The notes: generated by a model from the letters alone, not told the origin. DNA of 41,992 nucleotides from an uncultured Eubacteriales bacterium (GCA_934378145.1 CAKXXW010000014.1:1-41992); one strand, 5' to 3'. Shown: positions 25,649-33,818, counted from the first letter of the stretch. Numbers and translations are program-made.

Positions 25649-25687
25649 CCCCCCGCGTCCGTCGGACGCGGGGGGATTCGTTTTTGG
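25649..25687 (+). terminator. Rho-independent terminator of the giant lipoprotein gene
   Basis: Perfect 12-bp stem CCCCCCGCGTCC-gtc-GGACGCGGGGGG (25649-25675) followed by ATTCGTTTTT. It lies 34 bp after the stop codon. Confidence 0.92.
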
Positions 25688-25689
25688 CA

Positions 25690-25741
25690 TAAAAAAGACC
25701 CGAAGGCGATGCCTTGTGCAAGGCTTGCTTTCGGGTCTTTC
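25690..25741 (-). terminator. Terminator of the glycerophosphodiesterase-like gene
   Basis: AAAGACCCGAA and TTCGGGTCTTT form the outer stem, with an inner GCCTT-gtgc-AAGGC hairpin. On the minus strand the stem is followed by a T-run (AAAAAA on plus). It begins 11 bp after the minus-strand stop. Confidence 0.85.
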
Positions 25742-25751
25742 TTACCTCGCC

Positions 25752-26510
25752 TTATTCAAAATCGGCGGGGGTCATCTTATTTGTCGGGATGTAATTAAGA
25801 CCGAGGCTTATCATCCGGTCGGCGCTCTCGCGGGTGTCGCCGGCACGCAGGCAGAGTCTCACTCCCGCCTCGTGCGTTCTCTCGATAAGGCCCTCCGGAA
25901 CCGTGTCAAGGTCGGGGTAATTGTAGGAAAGTCCGCCGTAGCCGAGATCCGAGATCTTCTCCATCAGCTCTTCGTTGCTGAAAATGTGATGCACGAAGAT
26001 CTCCTTATTCAGCGCGCGCGCCGTCTCGATATGCGAAAAATCGACCGAGGAAAGCACGGCGTGGTCGATAAGGTCGAACTTCTTCACGGCGAAGAGCGTC
26101 TCCTCGACGACATTCTTCTTTGTCTCGATGAATGGGACGCACCCCGACTTTTTGCATATGTCAAGGTATTCGTCAAAGAGCGGCAGTCTCAGCTCGCCCG
26201 CGGTATAGTTCTCGTTGCAGTTTCCCGCCGTGACCTTCTCGGCGAAAAGCTCCTTCAGGGTATGCTCCTCTATCTTCATATCGCTGCCGTACATCTTTTT
26301 GAGCGAGGAGTTGTGGCAGCAGACAAGGATCCCGTCAAGCGTCAGATGCACATCCGTCTCGATCGCCCAGAAATGCCTCTCCGCCGCGTGAAGAAACGAC
26401 ACGAGAGTGTTTTCGGGCGCATCGGTCGTGTATCCGCGGTGCGCGAGCAGGAGCGGCGCTTTACCCTTCTTATCGAAGAGTCCGCCGCGGTTTTCAAATT
26501 CGGTTTTCAT
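25752..26510 (-). CDS. Glycerophosphodiester phosphodiesterase family protein
   Basis: A 252-residue TIM-barrel protein without a signal peptide. Family motifs are LLLAHRGYTTDAPENT (His24, Arg25), AIETDVHLTLDG (Glu51 and Asp53 metal ligands) and CHNSSL, where His66 is kept but the following residue is Asn67 instead of the usual Asp (HD). The C-terminal part has FIETKKN, the second metal-binding Glu region. It would hydrolyse glycerophosphodiesters to glycerol 3-phosphate, a possible link with the GlpA-like operon elsewhere in the window. The upstream region is composite repeat sequence, and the nearest Shine-Dalgarno-like GAAAGG (about 15 bp upstream) is part of it. Confidence 0.87.
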   Translation of the reverse strand: MKTEFENRGGLFDKKGKAPLLLAHRGYTTDAPENTLVSFLHAAERHFWAIETDVHLTLDGILVCCHNSSLKKMYGSDMKIEEHTLKELFAEKVTAGNCNENYTAGELRLPLFDEYLDICKKSGCVPFIETKKNVVEETLFAVKKFDLIDHAVLSSVDFSHIETARALNKEIFVHHIFSNEELMEKISDLGYGGLSYNYPDLDTVPEGLIERTHEAGVRLCLRAGDTRESADRMISLGLNYIPTNKMTPADFE

Positions 26511-26526
26511 ATTTTTTTATCAGACC

Positions 26527-26875
26527 TTTCAAAGAACTTGTAGGGGAGGATATTATCCTCCCGAAAACGATACCTTTGCGCAGAGAAACGAGAGATACGG
26601 GGGACACGGGAAACTTTCTTGAAAGAAAGGTTTCCCGCACCCTTCAAAGAACTTTTTGGCGGGTTACAGGAGTAACGCCTTGTCTCGCGGCATTTTGCCT
26701 ACGGCAAAACTTTGGTGTATTTTGCCGAGGACTCGAGGTGATGCAAGCATCCCCTCCTCGTCCTCGGGCAAAATCCCCCGGAATTTTCCCCCGCGGGGGA
26801 AAATTCTGTCCCGAGACAAGGATTTTGACCGTTTAACCTTAAGGTTGTGCTCGCTTACAGGTCGCACGCACAGTC
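26527..26875 (+). repeat. Composite palindromic repeat, copy 5 (type B core at 26679-26820)
   Basis: A linker remnant TTTCAAAGAACTTG (26527-26540) joins directly to module E (26540-26563). Then come ACGATACCTTTGCGCAGAG, 9-bp units (GAGATACGGGGGACACGGG), a hairpin with arms GGGAAACTTTCTT and AAGAAAGGTTTCCC that carries one bulge (26607-26637), a linker (altered: AACTTTTTGGCGGG), the type B core and the tail TTTGACCGTTTAACCTTAAG. The third hairpin apex is TTCCCCCGCGGGGGAA. It lies upstream of the minus-strand phosphodiesterase gene, antisense to it. Confidence 0.88.
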
Positions 26876-26922
26876 AATCCGAAAGCCCACAGAGTGAGAA
26901 GTCTTCACCCGTAGCCTTTTTG

Positions 26923-27105
26923 AAGTTTAGGTCAAGCCTTTTCAAAGGCTTGCGGGGTGTGGGGCGGCGCCCCGCATTCCCCGTCGCCCTCCGCAGAGGG
27001 CGAAAGCCTCTTTACGGCATTTTCTTTTTGCTTAGCTTTTTCTTTTGTGCCTGCTATAGGCAAAAGAAAAAGCGCCGTTAAATTTTCGAAGACAAACGAC
27101 CTATA
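26923..27105 (+). repeat. Repeat module D, copy 3
   Basis: Same ends as copy 1 (AAGTTTAGGTCAAGCC to GACCTATA) and the same CTTTTTCTTTTG hairpin. The variable position holds GTGGGGCGGCGCCCCGCATT, a different palindrome from the other two copies. Instead of module E, a different GTAGGGG palindrome follows at 27130. Confidence 0.85.
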
Positions 27106-27129
27106 AAAAAGGTAAAAAATCTAATCTCC

Positions 27130-27160
27130 CGGTAGGGGCGCCCATTGGGCGCCCCTACCG
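27130..27160. repeat. GGTAGGGGCGCCC palindrome
   Basis: Perfect 14-bp arms CGGTAGGGGCGCCC-att-GGGCGCCCCTACCG. It takes the place of module E after module D and shares only the leading GTAGGGG with it. Confidence 0.85.
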
Positions 27161-27173
27161 TGAAAAGGAACAT

Positions 27174-27275
27174 TCACCGCCTTCGGGATAGGTCTTCACC
27201 CTTAACATCTTTAGCAAAATATTATCTCCGGGTGACTATTCTCACCTTTCGGTGCATAAGCCGCGAGTATCGGGA
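27174..27275 (+). repeat. Repeat module C-like sequence, copy 3
   Basis: Contains GGTCTTCACCCTTAAC, CTCACCTTTCGGTGCATAAG and CCGCGAGTATCGGGAGC, matching parts of 16856-16990. It stops about 15 bp before the minus-strand FAD oxidoreductase stop codon. No gene is present in 26511-27290. Confidence 0.65.
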
Positions 27276-27290
27276 GCGGACCTTGTCCGC

Positions 27291-29108
27291 TTATCTTACT
27301 TCGAAGGAGAAGATGTGGGCCTGAGCCGAGCCGTAGGTGTTCCACATTGCCTCCGAGAAATATGTTCCGAGAGGAATGAGGCGCACGCCGGTCGTCTCTA
27401 TGTCGAGCTTTTCTCTTATCATTCTCTGATAGTTATCGTGTGTCTCGTAGACCGTCTTCCACTCGCCGGCGGCGTCCTTTGCCTCGACACGGAAGGACTT
27501 GAGCATACATTTCGGGAAGCCGAAGGTCGTGTAGTTATAATCTATCCTTCTGAAGAGGGTCGTCGAGATATTCAGCACGGCGGGATTGCCCTCGGTGTAC
27601 TCGCGGTCGAGGTCGGAATCGACGATGAGGCGGAAGTCGTTTATCTTCGTGGGCTTATCGAAGGTATAGGTTATCGCGCGGTCGCACATACCCCAATAGC
27701 CGTTGTCGTTGCCCCAGATCTTTCTGTCGGTACCGTTCAGGAGGTTCGAGGCATCTCCCCACACTGCGCTGAGGTTCTCGGTCGTGCAGAGCGGCGAGAT
27801 CTTTCTCCTGAAACCGGGGAGGAAGCAATCGTCCTCCATAAGGGTGTCCTGAAGCTCTCTGATATGATCCCTTCCGAAGTCGCGGATGTCCTGACCGGCG
27901 CTGACAGCCATCGCTGCCGCGGTTCCGGCTGCCTGACCCATAACGCCGCAGGTCCCCATCACGCGGACGGTCGCGAAGGCAATATGCGAGGCGCTGATAT
28001 TCCTTCCCGCGAACATAAGGTTCGGGACATTCTTTGAATAGAGCGAGCGGAGCGGGATGCCGTAAGGCTCGGTGAGGCGCTTTTTCTGAAGGTGCGCGCC
28101 CTCTTTTCCCGACATGGCAAAGCCGCCCGGAAGGTGGTTGTCTATCTGCCATCCGCCGTAGGCTACCTCGTCGTCGAACTGCCTGCCCGACTCGACATCG
28201 TTCTGAGTCAGCACATAGTCGCCGACATACCTGCGGCTCTCTCTCTTGCCCGGCAGGAAGCCGAGGAAATCAAGCTCCCAATTCTCCGCGCCGTGGTCGC
28301 CCTGATTCTTTATATGATCCCACACGCCGAAGGCGATCTTGAGCAGTTCATCCCTGACCTCCTCGGTGTCGTGTATCGAATCGGCTTCGCCGCCGAGTTC
28401 GATCCAGTAGAAGTTCGTGCCGATCTTGTCAAGGCAGTCGTGGGGCTTGTTCTTCATATCCTCGTCGGTCCTGAAGGTGTACGCCCATGCGGGGGGAGTG
28501 AAGGGGCAGGCGTGATCGGTCTCGTGAGCCTGGATCATGAGGCTCATGCCCATGGTCTTCCTGTCTGCCTTTTCAAGGCCCCAATCCTCGCCGAATGTCT
28601 CGCGGGCTTCGCGTCCGACGGCGTATTCGGCGTCCGAAAGCTCGGCAAGGATGCTGTCGCCCGAGCAGTCGATGAAGATTTTCGCCTCGACGGTCTGCCA
28701 TGTGTAGGTCGTGAGCTGGAAGCCCGTGACGCTCTTTATCCTGCCGCCCTCGCACTCTGCCTTGCAGCAGGCGCAGTTGAGCATAAGGGTTATGTTCTCC
28801 TCGGCTTTCACCTTGCCGTAAAGGATCCCGTCCCATACCGCGAAGTTGCGTGAGGGGTTGATGTGCATGTTTTCAAGCAGGACTTCCTCCATGATGCCGG
28901 TCTCCTGAAGGTTGCGGACGCGCGATCCGGCGCCCGAGACCCACATCCTGATCTCGCTCGAGCAGTTTCCGCCGAGCATCGGCCTGTCCTGCATAAGGAC
29001 AACCTTCGCCCCGTGGCGGGCAGCCGCGATAGCCGCGAAGGTTCCCGCAAGTCCGCCGCCGACTACGCATACATCGGCTGCGGTGGTTATTTTTTTAAGT
29101 TCACTCAT
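27291..29108 (-). CDS. Large FAD-dependent oxidoreductase (FAD_oxidored family) with C-terminal beta domain
   Basis: 605 residues. The FAD site is DVCVVGGGLAGTFAAIAAAR, followed by MLGGNCSSEIRMWVSGAG, characteristic of the FAD-dependent oxidoreductases found in carbohydrate-catabolism loci. GRNISASHIAFATVRVMGTCG and GQAAGTAAAMAV close the flavin domain (to about 430). The last 150 residues (WGNDNGYWGMCDRAITYTFD through ETTGVRLIPLGTYFSEA) look like a discoidin-type beta-sandwich, normally a sugar-binding fold; this is inferred from the pattern. GGAGG precedes the ATG. There is no transporter or glycosidase beside it, so the substrate is unknown. Confidence 0.85.
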   Translation of the reverse strand: MSELKKITTAADVCVVGGGLAGTFAAIAAARHGAKVVLMQDRPMLGGNCSSEIRMWVSGAGSRVRNLQETGIMEEVLLENMHINPSRNFAVWDGILYGKVKAEENITLMLNCACCKAECEGGRIKSVTGFQLTTYTWQTVEAKIFIDCSGDSILAELSDAEYAVGREARETFGEDWGLEKADRKTMGMSLMIQAHETDHACPFTPPAWAYTFRTDEDMKNKPHDCLDKIGTNFYWIELGGEADSIHDTEEVRDELLKIAFGVWDHIKNQGDHGAENWELDFLGFLPGKRESRRYVGDYVLTQNDVESGRQFDDEVAYGGWQIDNHLPGGFAMSGKEGAHLQKKRLTEPYGIPLRSLYSKNVPNLMFAGRNISASHIAFATVRVMGTCGVMGQAAGTAAAMAVSAGQDIRDFGRDHIRELQDTLMEDDCFLPGFRRKISPLCTTENLSAVWGDASNLLNGTDRKIWGNDNGYWGMCDRAITYTFDKPTKINDFRLIVDSDLDREYTEGNPAVLNISTTLFRRIDYNYTTFGFPKCMLKSFRVEAKDAAGEWKTVYETHDNYQRMIREKLDIETTGVRLIPLGTYFSEAMWNTYGSAQAHIFSFEVR

Positions 29109-29142
29109 AGTGATCCTCCATCGGAAAAATATTATCGGTTCT

Positions 29143-29151
29143 ATGATACCA
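29143..29151 (-). promoter_or_regulatory. Possible extended -10 element of the FAD oxidoreductase gene
   Basis: TGGTATCAT on the minus strand fits an extended -10 (TGn-TATnAT), 35 bp before the ATG. No good -35 hexamer accompanies it. Confidence 0.4.
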
Positions 29152-29247
29152 TAAAGGTGTTAATTTTCTGTGAAGCCCGCCGATTTATTTCCGCCTTTGG
29201 GTAGAAATAGCCAAGTAGGCAAAAAAATATTGCCCGGTAAAAGTAAA

Positions 29248-29291
29248 ATTTGCGCAAATCGCTTTACAATCGGACGAAAAAGTGTTATGAT
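29248..29291 (+). promoter_or_regulatory. nifJ promoter with upstream palindrome
   Basis: TTTACA (29263-29268), 17-bp spacer, TATGAT (29286-29291). The 12-bp palindrome ATTTGCGCAAAT (29248-29259) ends 3 bp before the -35, a position suited to an activator or repressor. It does not match the Rex consensus. The leader carries the ribosome-binding site AGGAGG at 29335-29340. Confidence 0.75.
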
Positions 29292-29352
29292 AAGGGGAAG
29301 TGAAGTTTTTTGACTGAAACAATATTACATACACAGGAGGTTACCAATTCAA

Positions 29353-32300
29353 ATGGCAATCAAACGCAAAAAGATCTCCATGGACGGCAATACAGCCGCG
29401 GCGCATGTATCGTATGCCTTCACGGAAGTAGCTGCCATCTACCCCATCACTCCTTCGTCTCCTATGGCGGAGCAGGTCGACGCATGGTCGGCAGTCGGAA
29501 AGAACTACACCGGTGATCCCGCGGTAAATGTCTTCGGCGACAAGGTAAAGGTCGTTGAGATGGAATCCGAGGCGGGAGCGGCGGGTGCCGTTCACGGATC
29601 CCTTGCAGCGGGTGCGCTCACGACGACCTACACGGCGTCGCAGGGACTCCTTCTTATGATCCCGAACCTTTACAAGATCGCGGGCGAGCTTCTCCCCTGC
29701 GTCATTCATGTTTCGGCGCGTACAGTCGCGTCGCACGCGCTGAATATCTTCGGCGATCACTCGGATGTCTACGCCTGCCGTCAGACCGGCTTTGCGATGC
29801 TCGCCGAGTCGAATCCGCAGGAGATCATGGACCTCGGTGCCGTTGCTCACCTTGCGGCGATCAAGGGCAGAGTTCCTTTCATCAACTTCTTCGACGGCTT
29901 CCGTACCTCACACGAGATCCAGAAGATCGAGGCTTGGGACTATGCCGACCTTGCGAAGCTCGTTGATATGAAGGCTGTCGAGGCGTTCCGCGCCCGTGCG
30001 CTGAACCCCGAACACCCCGTTCTCCGCGGCTCTGCCGAGAACGGTGATATATTCTTCCAGCACAGAGAAGCCTGCAACCCCTACTACGACGCCGTTCCCG
30101 GTATCGTTGAGGGATATATGAAGAAGGTCAATAAGCTGATCGGCACGAATTATCAGCTCTTCAACTACTACGGCGCTCCCGACGCGGAGCAGGTCATCGT
30201 CGCCATGGGTTCGGTCTGCGATGTCGCGGAGGAAGTCATCGACTACCTCACCGCGAAGGGCAAGAAGGTCGGACTTGTGAAGGTCAGACTTTACAGACCT
30301 TTCCGCGCGGACAAGCTCGCCGCCGCTCTCCCGAAGACAGTCAAGAGAATAGCTGTCCTTGACAGAACGAAGGAACCCGGCGCTCTCGGCGAACCCCTTT
30401 ACCTCGATGTCGTTGCCTCGCTCGCGAGAGAGGGCATAAATGCAGAGGTATACGGCGGCCGCTACGGACTCGGATCGAAGGACACCACCCCTGCCTCGAT
30501 CTTCGCGGTCTACGATAACCTCTCGAAGAAGAATCCGAAGAACGACTTCACGCTCGGCATCGTCGATGACCTCACGGGTCACTCGCTGCCCGAGAAGAAA
30601 TGCCCCGACACCGCTGCGAAGGGAACCATCTCCTGCAAGTTCTGGGGTCTCGGCGGCGACGGAACGGTCGGCGCGAACAAGAACTCGATCAAGATCATCG
30701 GTGACCACACCGACAAATATATTCAGGCGTACTTCCAGTACGACTCGAAGAAGACCGGAGGCTTCACGGTATCGCACCTCCGCTTCGGCGATCAGCCCAT
30801 AAAGAGCCCCTACTACATCACGAAGGCAGACTTCGTTGCCTGCCATAACCACGCTTACCTGCACCAGTACGAGAGCATGATCACCGACATAAAGCCGGGC
30901 GGAGTCTTCCTTCTCGACTGCCCGTGGACAGAGGCGGAGCTTGACGCCGAGCTGCCCGCGAAGGTAAAGCAGTACATCGCGAAGAACAATGTCAAGTTCT
31001 ACATCATCGACGCGACGGGCATAGCCTCGAAGCGCATCGGTAACGCGAAGGTCAAGAACACCGTTCTTCAGTCGGCGTTCTTCTCGCTCGCGAAGATCCT
31101 TCCCGCCGCGGAAGCGATCGAATATATGAAGAAGATGGCGTACAAGTCCTACATCAAGAAGGGTCAGGCGATAGTCGACCTCAACTATGCCGCTATCGAA
31201 GCCGGCGCCGACGCGACCGTCGCCGTCAATGTTCCCGAGGCATGGAAGACCTGCGCCGATGACGCGCCGAAGGCTCCCGTCACCGACGAGAAGCGCCCCG
31301 AGCTTGCCGAATTCGTCAACAGGATCGTCAAGCCGGTCAACGCGATGCAGGGAGACGCTCTTCCCGTATCGGCATTCAAGGACTGCGCCGACGGTACATA
31401 TCCGCAGGGCGCCGCTGCCTTCGATAAGAGAGGCGTTGCCGTTTATGTCCCCGTCTGGCACGAGGAAAACTGCATCCAGTGCAACCAGTGCGCCTTTGTC
31501 TGCCCGCACGCCGCTATCCGTCCCTTCGCCATGACCGAGGAAGAGGCAGCCGCCGCTCCCGCTCAGACGAAGTATGCCGCAAAGCCGGTAATAAAGACGA
31601 ATTATAAGTTCACGATGGCGGTAAGCCCGCTCGACTGCATGGGATGCACCCTCTGCGTGAAGGCATGCCCGACGAAGCCCGAGAAGAGAGCGCTCGAGAT
31701 GGTCCCGACAGAGACTCAGCTCGACCAGCAGCCCGTCTTCGACTACGCCGTAAAGAATGTGAAGGAAAAGCCCGAGATCATCGCCGCGACCGTCAAGGGA
31801 AGCCAGTTCAAGCAGCCGCTGCTTGAGTTCTCCGGCTCCTGCGCAGGATGTGCCGAGACCTCGTACGCGAGACTTGTCACACAGCTCTTCGGCGAGAGAA
31901 TGTATATCTCGAACGCCACCGGATGTTCCTCCATCTGGGGCGGCTCGGCTCCCTCGACTCCTTACACGGTCAACAAAGAGACCGGCAAGGGTCCCGCGTG
32001 GGCAAACTCGCTCTTTGAGGATAACGCCGAGCATGGTCTCGGTATGTTCGTCGGTCAGAAGACCCTTCGCAACCGCCTTGTCGGTTATGTGAAGGAGCTT
32101 GCCGAAAAGGTCGAGGACGCCGACAAGAAGGCTGTCATCGACGAATACCTTGCCACCGTCGAGGACGGAGAGAAGAACGGTAAGGCGACCGATGCCCTCG
32201 TTTCGATGCTTGAAAACTGCGGATGCGACTGCGGGCTTCGTGAGAAGATCCTCGCCGGCAAGGATTACCTTGCCAAGAAGTCGGTCTGGATCTTCGGCGG

Positions 32301-32931
32301 AGACGGTTGGGCTTACGATATCGGATTCGGCGGACTTGACCATGTCCTCGCCTCGGGCGAAGATGTGAATGTCATGGTCTTCGATACCGAGGTCTACTCG
32401 AACACGGGCGGACAGGCGTCGAAGGCGTCGAACCTCGGACAGGTCGCGCAGTTTGCCGCCGCAGGTAAGGCAACGCAGAAGAAGAACCTTGCCGAGATCG
32501 CGATGTCCTACGGCTATGTCTATGTTGCGCAGGTCGCAATGGGCGCCGATATGAACCAGACGCTGAAGGCTCTCCGTGAGGCAGAGGCGTACCACGGTCC
32601 GTCGCTCGTCATCGGCTACGCTCCCTGCGAGATGCACGGAGTCAAGGGCGGCATGCAGAACTGCCAGCTCGAGATGAAGCGTGCGGTCGAAGCCGGATAC
32701 TGGCAGATGTTCAGATTCAATCCGTCCGAGACAGGCGAGAAGAAGTTTGTCATCGACTCGAAGGCACCGAGCGCCGATTACCTCCAGTTCATCGAATCCG
32801 AGGTAAGATACGCAAGACTTATGCAGGCGTTCCCGAAGAGAGCCGAGGAACTCTTCAACGAGGCGGCTCAGAACGCCAAGGCAAAGTACGAGAAGCTCCT
32901 GAAACTCCAGAAGCTCTACACCGAGGAATAA
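29353..32931 (+). CDS. nifJ: Pyruvate:ferredoxin (flavodoxin) oxidoreductase
   Basis: A 1192-residue single-chain enzyme, the usual length. It decarboxylates pyruvate to acetyl-CoA and CO2, reducing ferredoxin. The N-terminus MDGNTAAAHVSYAFTEVAAI and YPITPSSPMAEQVD form domain I. Two ferredoxin-type 4Fe-4S motifs follow: CIQCNQCAFVCP (from Cys707) and CMGCTLCVKACP (from Cys762). The proximal cluster ligands start in SGSCAGCAET (about 827-836), and thiamine diphosphate binding is GGDGWAYDIGFGG (about 982) with VYSNTGGQ. Codon choice is strongly biased to C/G-ending codons, fitting high expression. It is monocistronic, with its own promoter and a strong terminator. Confidence 0.97.
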   Translation: MAIKRKKISMDGNTAAAHVSYAFTEVAAIYPITPSSPMAEQVDAWSAVGKNYTGDPAVNVFGDKVKVVEMESEAGAAGAVHGSLAAGALTTTYTASQGLLLMIPNLYKIAGELLPCVIHVSARTVASHALNIFGDHSDVYACRQTGFAMLAESNPQEIMDLGAVAHLAAIKGRVPFINFFDGFRTSHEIQKIEAWDYADLAKLVDMKAVEAFRARALNPEHPVLRGSAENGDIFFQHREACNPYYDAVPGIVEGYMKKVNKLIGTNYQLFNYYGAPDAEQVIVAMGSVCDVAEEVIDYLTAKGKKVGLVKVRLYRPFRADKLAAALPKTVKRIAVLDRTKEPGALGEPLYLDVVASLAREGINAEVYGGRYGLGSKDTTPASIFAVYDNLSKKNPKNDFTLGIVDDLTGHSLPEKKCPDTAAKGTISCKFWGLGGDGTVGANKNSIKIIGDHTDKYIQAYFQYDSKKTGGFTVSHLRFGDQPIKSPYYITKADFVACHNHAYLHQYESMITDIKPGGVFLLDCPWTEAELDAELPAKVKQYIAKNNVKFYIIDATGIASKRIGNAKVKNTVLQSAFFSLAKILPAAEAIEYMKKMAYKSYIKKGQAIVDLNYAAIEAGADATVAVNVPEAWKTCADDAPKAPVTDEKRPELAEFVNRIVKPVNAMQGDALPVSAFKDCADGTYPQGAAAFDKRGVAVYVPVWHEENCIQCNQCAFVCPHAAIRPFAMTEEEAAAAPAQTKYAAKPVIKTNYKFTMAVSPLDCMGCTLCVKACPTKPEKRALEMVPTETQLDQQPVFDYAVKNVKEKPEIIAATVKGSQFKQPLLEFSGSCAGCAETSYARLVTQLFGERMYISNATGCSSIWGGSAPSTPYTVNKETGKGPAWANSLFEDNAEHGLGMFVGQKTLRNRLVGYVKELAEKVEDADKKAVIDEYLATVEDGEKNGKATDALVSMLENCGCDCGLREKILAGKDYLAKKSVWIFGGDGWAYDIGFGGLDHVLASGEDVNVMVFDTEVYSNTGGQASKASNLGQVAQFAAAGKATQKKNLAEIAMSYGYVYVAQVAMGADMNQTLKALREAEAYHGPSLVIGYAPCEMHGVKGGMQNCQLEMKRAVEAGYWQMFRFNPSETGEKKFVIDSKAPSADYLQFIESEVRYARLMQAFPKRAEELFNEAAQNAKAKYEKLLKLQKLYTEE

Positions 32932-32964
32932 TTCAGGCAAGAATAGTCCAAGGTGAACCAATAG

Positions 32965-33012
32965 AAAAAGCCAAACATCCTTCCCCACCCGGGGAAGGAT
33001 GTTTGGCTTTTT
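32965..33012. terminator. Strong bidirectional terminator after nifJ
   Basis: A perfect 22-bp stem: AAAAAGCCAAACATCC plus TTCCCC on the left, GGGGAAGGATG plus TTTGGCTTTTT on the right, loop ACCC. A T-run closes it on both strands. It starts 33 bp after the nifJ stop. Confidence 0.95.
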
Positions 33013-33020
33013 CGTCACAG

Positions 33021-33295
33021 GCGATGAGACGCGGGAAACTTTCTTAAAAGAAAGTTTCCCGAACCCTTCAAAGAACTTGCTGAAAGGCTATGGGAGTAAA
33101 GACTTGTCTCGCGGCATTTTGCCTGCGGCAAAACTTTGGTGTATTTTGCCGAGGACTCAAGGTGATGCAAGCATCCCCTTTTCATCCTCGGGCAAAATCC
33201 CCCGAATTTCAGCGCGTGCGCTGAAATTCAATGCCCGAGACAAGGACGGCACCCGTTTAACCCAAAGGCAAAATTCACCGACAGGGCGAACATGA
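33021..33295 (+). repeat. Composite palindromic repeat, copy 6 (type B core at 33103-33244)
   Basis: Hairpin CGGGAAACTTTCTT-aa-AAGAAAGTTTCCCG (33032-33061), linker TTCAAAGAACTTGCTGAAAG, type B core between CTTGTCTCG (33103) and CGAGACAAG (33236-33244), and tail CCCGTTTAACCCAAAGGC ending ACAGGGCGAA. The third hairpin has a different but still complementary apex, AATTTCAGCGCGTGCGCTGA. It follows the nifJ terminator directly. Confidence 0.9.
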
Positions 33296-33401
33296 AGCGA
33301 AGCGCACCCCTTTTCCCCTCCGTGCGGCGAAGCCGCGCTTCATATGGCGAAGCGCTGATTGCTATGATAATATTGTTTTCGGGTGACGGCATTACCTTCA
33401 A

Positions 33402-33447
33402 GCGCATACCCCGCCCGGCAGTCGTACACGCCGGGCGGGGTATGCGC
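33402..33447. repeat. 18-bp inverted repeat GCGCATACCCCGCCCGGC
   Basis: Perfect arms at 33402-33419 and 33430-33447 around AGTCGTACAC. Part of it (GGGCGGGGTATGCG) recurs at about 33586-33599 inside the neighbouring cassette. No gene is visible between 33300 and 33690. Confidence 0.8.
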
Positions 33448-33490
33448 ACAATCATAGTGCAACGCACTTTGATTGTGTTCGCATTGTAGA

Positions 33491-33688
33491 GTCGTCAAAA
33501 AAAGGATACGGCGAATGCCGTACGGGAATTTCGCCTTTGGCGAATATACCTCCGCCCTTCGCCTTGCAAGCGAGCTTGCAGATCTTCGGGCGGGGTATGC
33601 GAACCCATAACCATCCGCAGATATATCTGCGGATGGTTTGCGTTTGATTTTGACGGGTCGTCAAAAAAAGGATACGGCGAATGCCGTA
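33491..33688. repeat. 134-bp palindrome-rich cassette flanked by 32-bp exact direct repeats
   Basis: The 32-bp sequence starting GTCGTCAAAAAAAGGATACG and ending GCGAATGCCGTA occurs at 33491-33522 and 33657-33688. The right copy is the left arm of the tRNA-Lys terminator. Between them lie TTCGCC-ttt-GGCGAA and a perfect 26-bp palindrome at 33611-33636 (CCATCCGCAGAT and its complement). Removing one repeat plus the interior leaves the terminator intact. Confidence 0.85.
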
Positions 33689-33698
33689 TCCTTTTTTT
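33663..33698 (-). terminator. Terminator of tRNA-Lys
   Basis: AAAAAAAGGATACGGC-gaat-GCCGTATCCTTTTTTT begins at the encoded CCA end of the tRNA and has T-runs on both strands. Confidence 0.9.
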
Positions 33699-33774
33699 TG
33701 GTGACCCATCGGGGAATCGAACCCCGGACACCTTGATTAAAAGTCAAGTGCTCTACCGCCTGAGCTAATGGGTC
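33699..33774 (-). tRNA. tRNA-Lys (anticodon TTT)
   Basis: The minus strand folds as a standard cloverleaf: acceptor GACCCAT/ATGGGTC, D-arm GCTCAGGCGGTAGAGC, anticodon arm CTTGA-CTTTTAA-TCAAG with anticodon TTT, variable GTGTC, T-arm CGGGG-TTCGATT-CCCCG, discriminator A. The CCA end is encoded (33699-33701). It reads AAA and AAG lysine codons. It is transcribed alone from a near-consensus promoter. Confidence 0.97.
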
Positions 33775-33789
33775 ATTGCGTACCTTAGT

Positions 33790-33818
33790 ATTGTACCACA
33801 TCGGGTGGGATTTGTCAA
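33790..33818 (-). promoter_or_regulatory. Promoter of tRNA-Lys
   Basis: On the minus strand: TTGACA (33818-33813), 17-bp spacer, TACAAT (33795-33790). The spacer ends CCCGATGTGG, the same string found in the promoter at 12432-12461. The start point would be about 10 bp before the mature tRNA. Confidence 0.88.

Noticed and set aside
29908..33018. 1036-residue ORF on the minus strand within nifJ
   Set aside because: Antisense shadow of a highly biased gene. It also runs through the nifJ terminator, and the sense frame is unmistakably nifJ.
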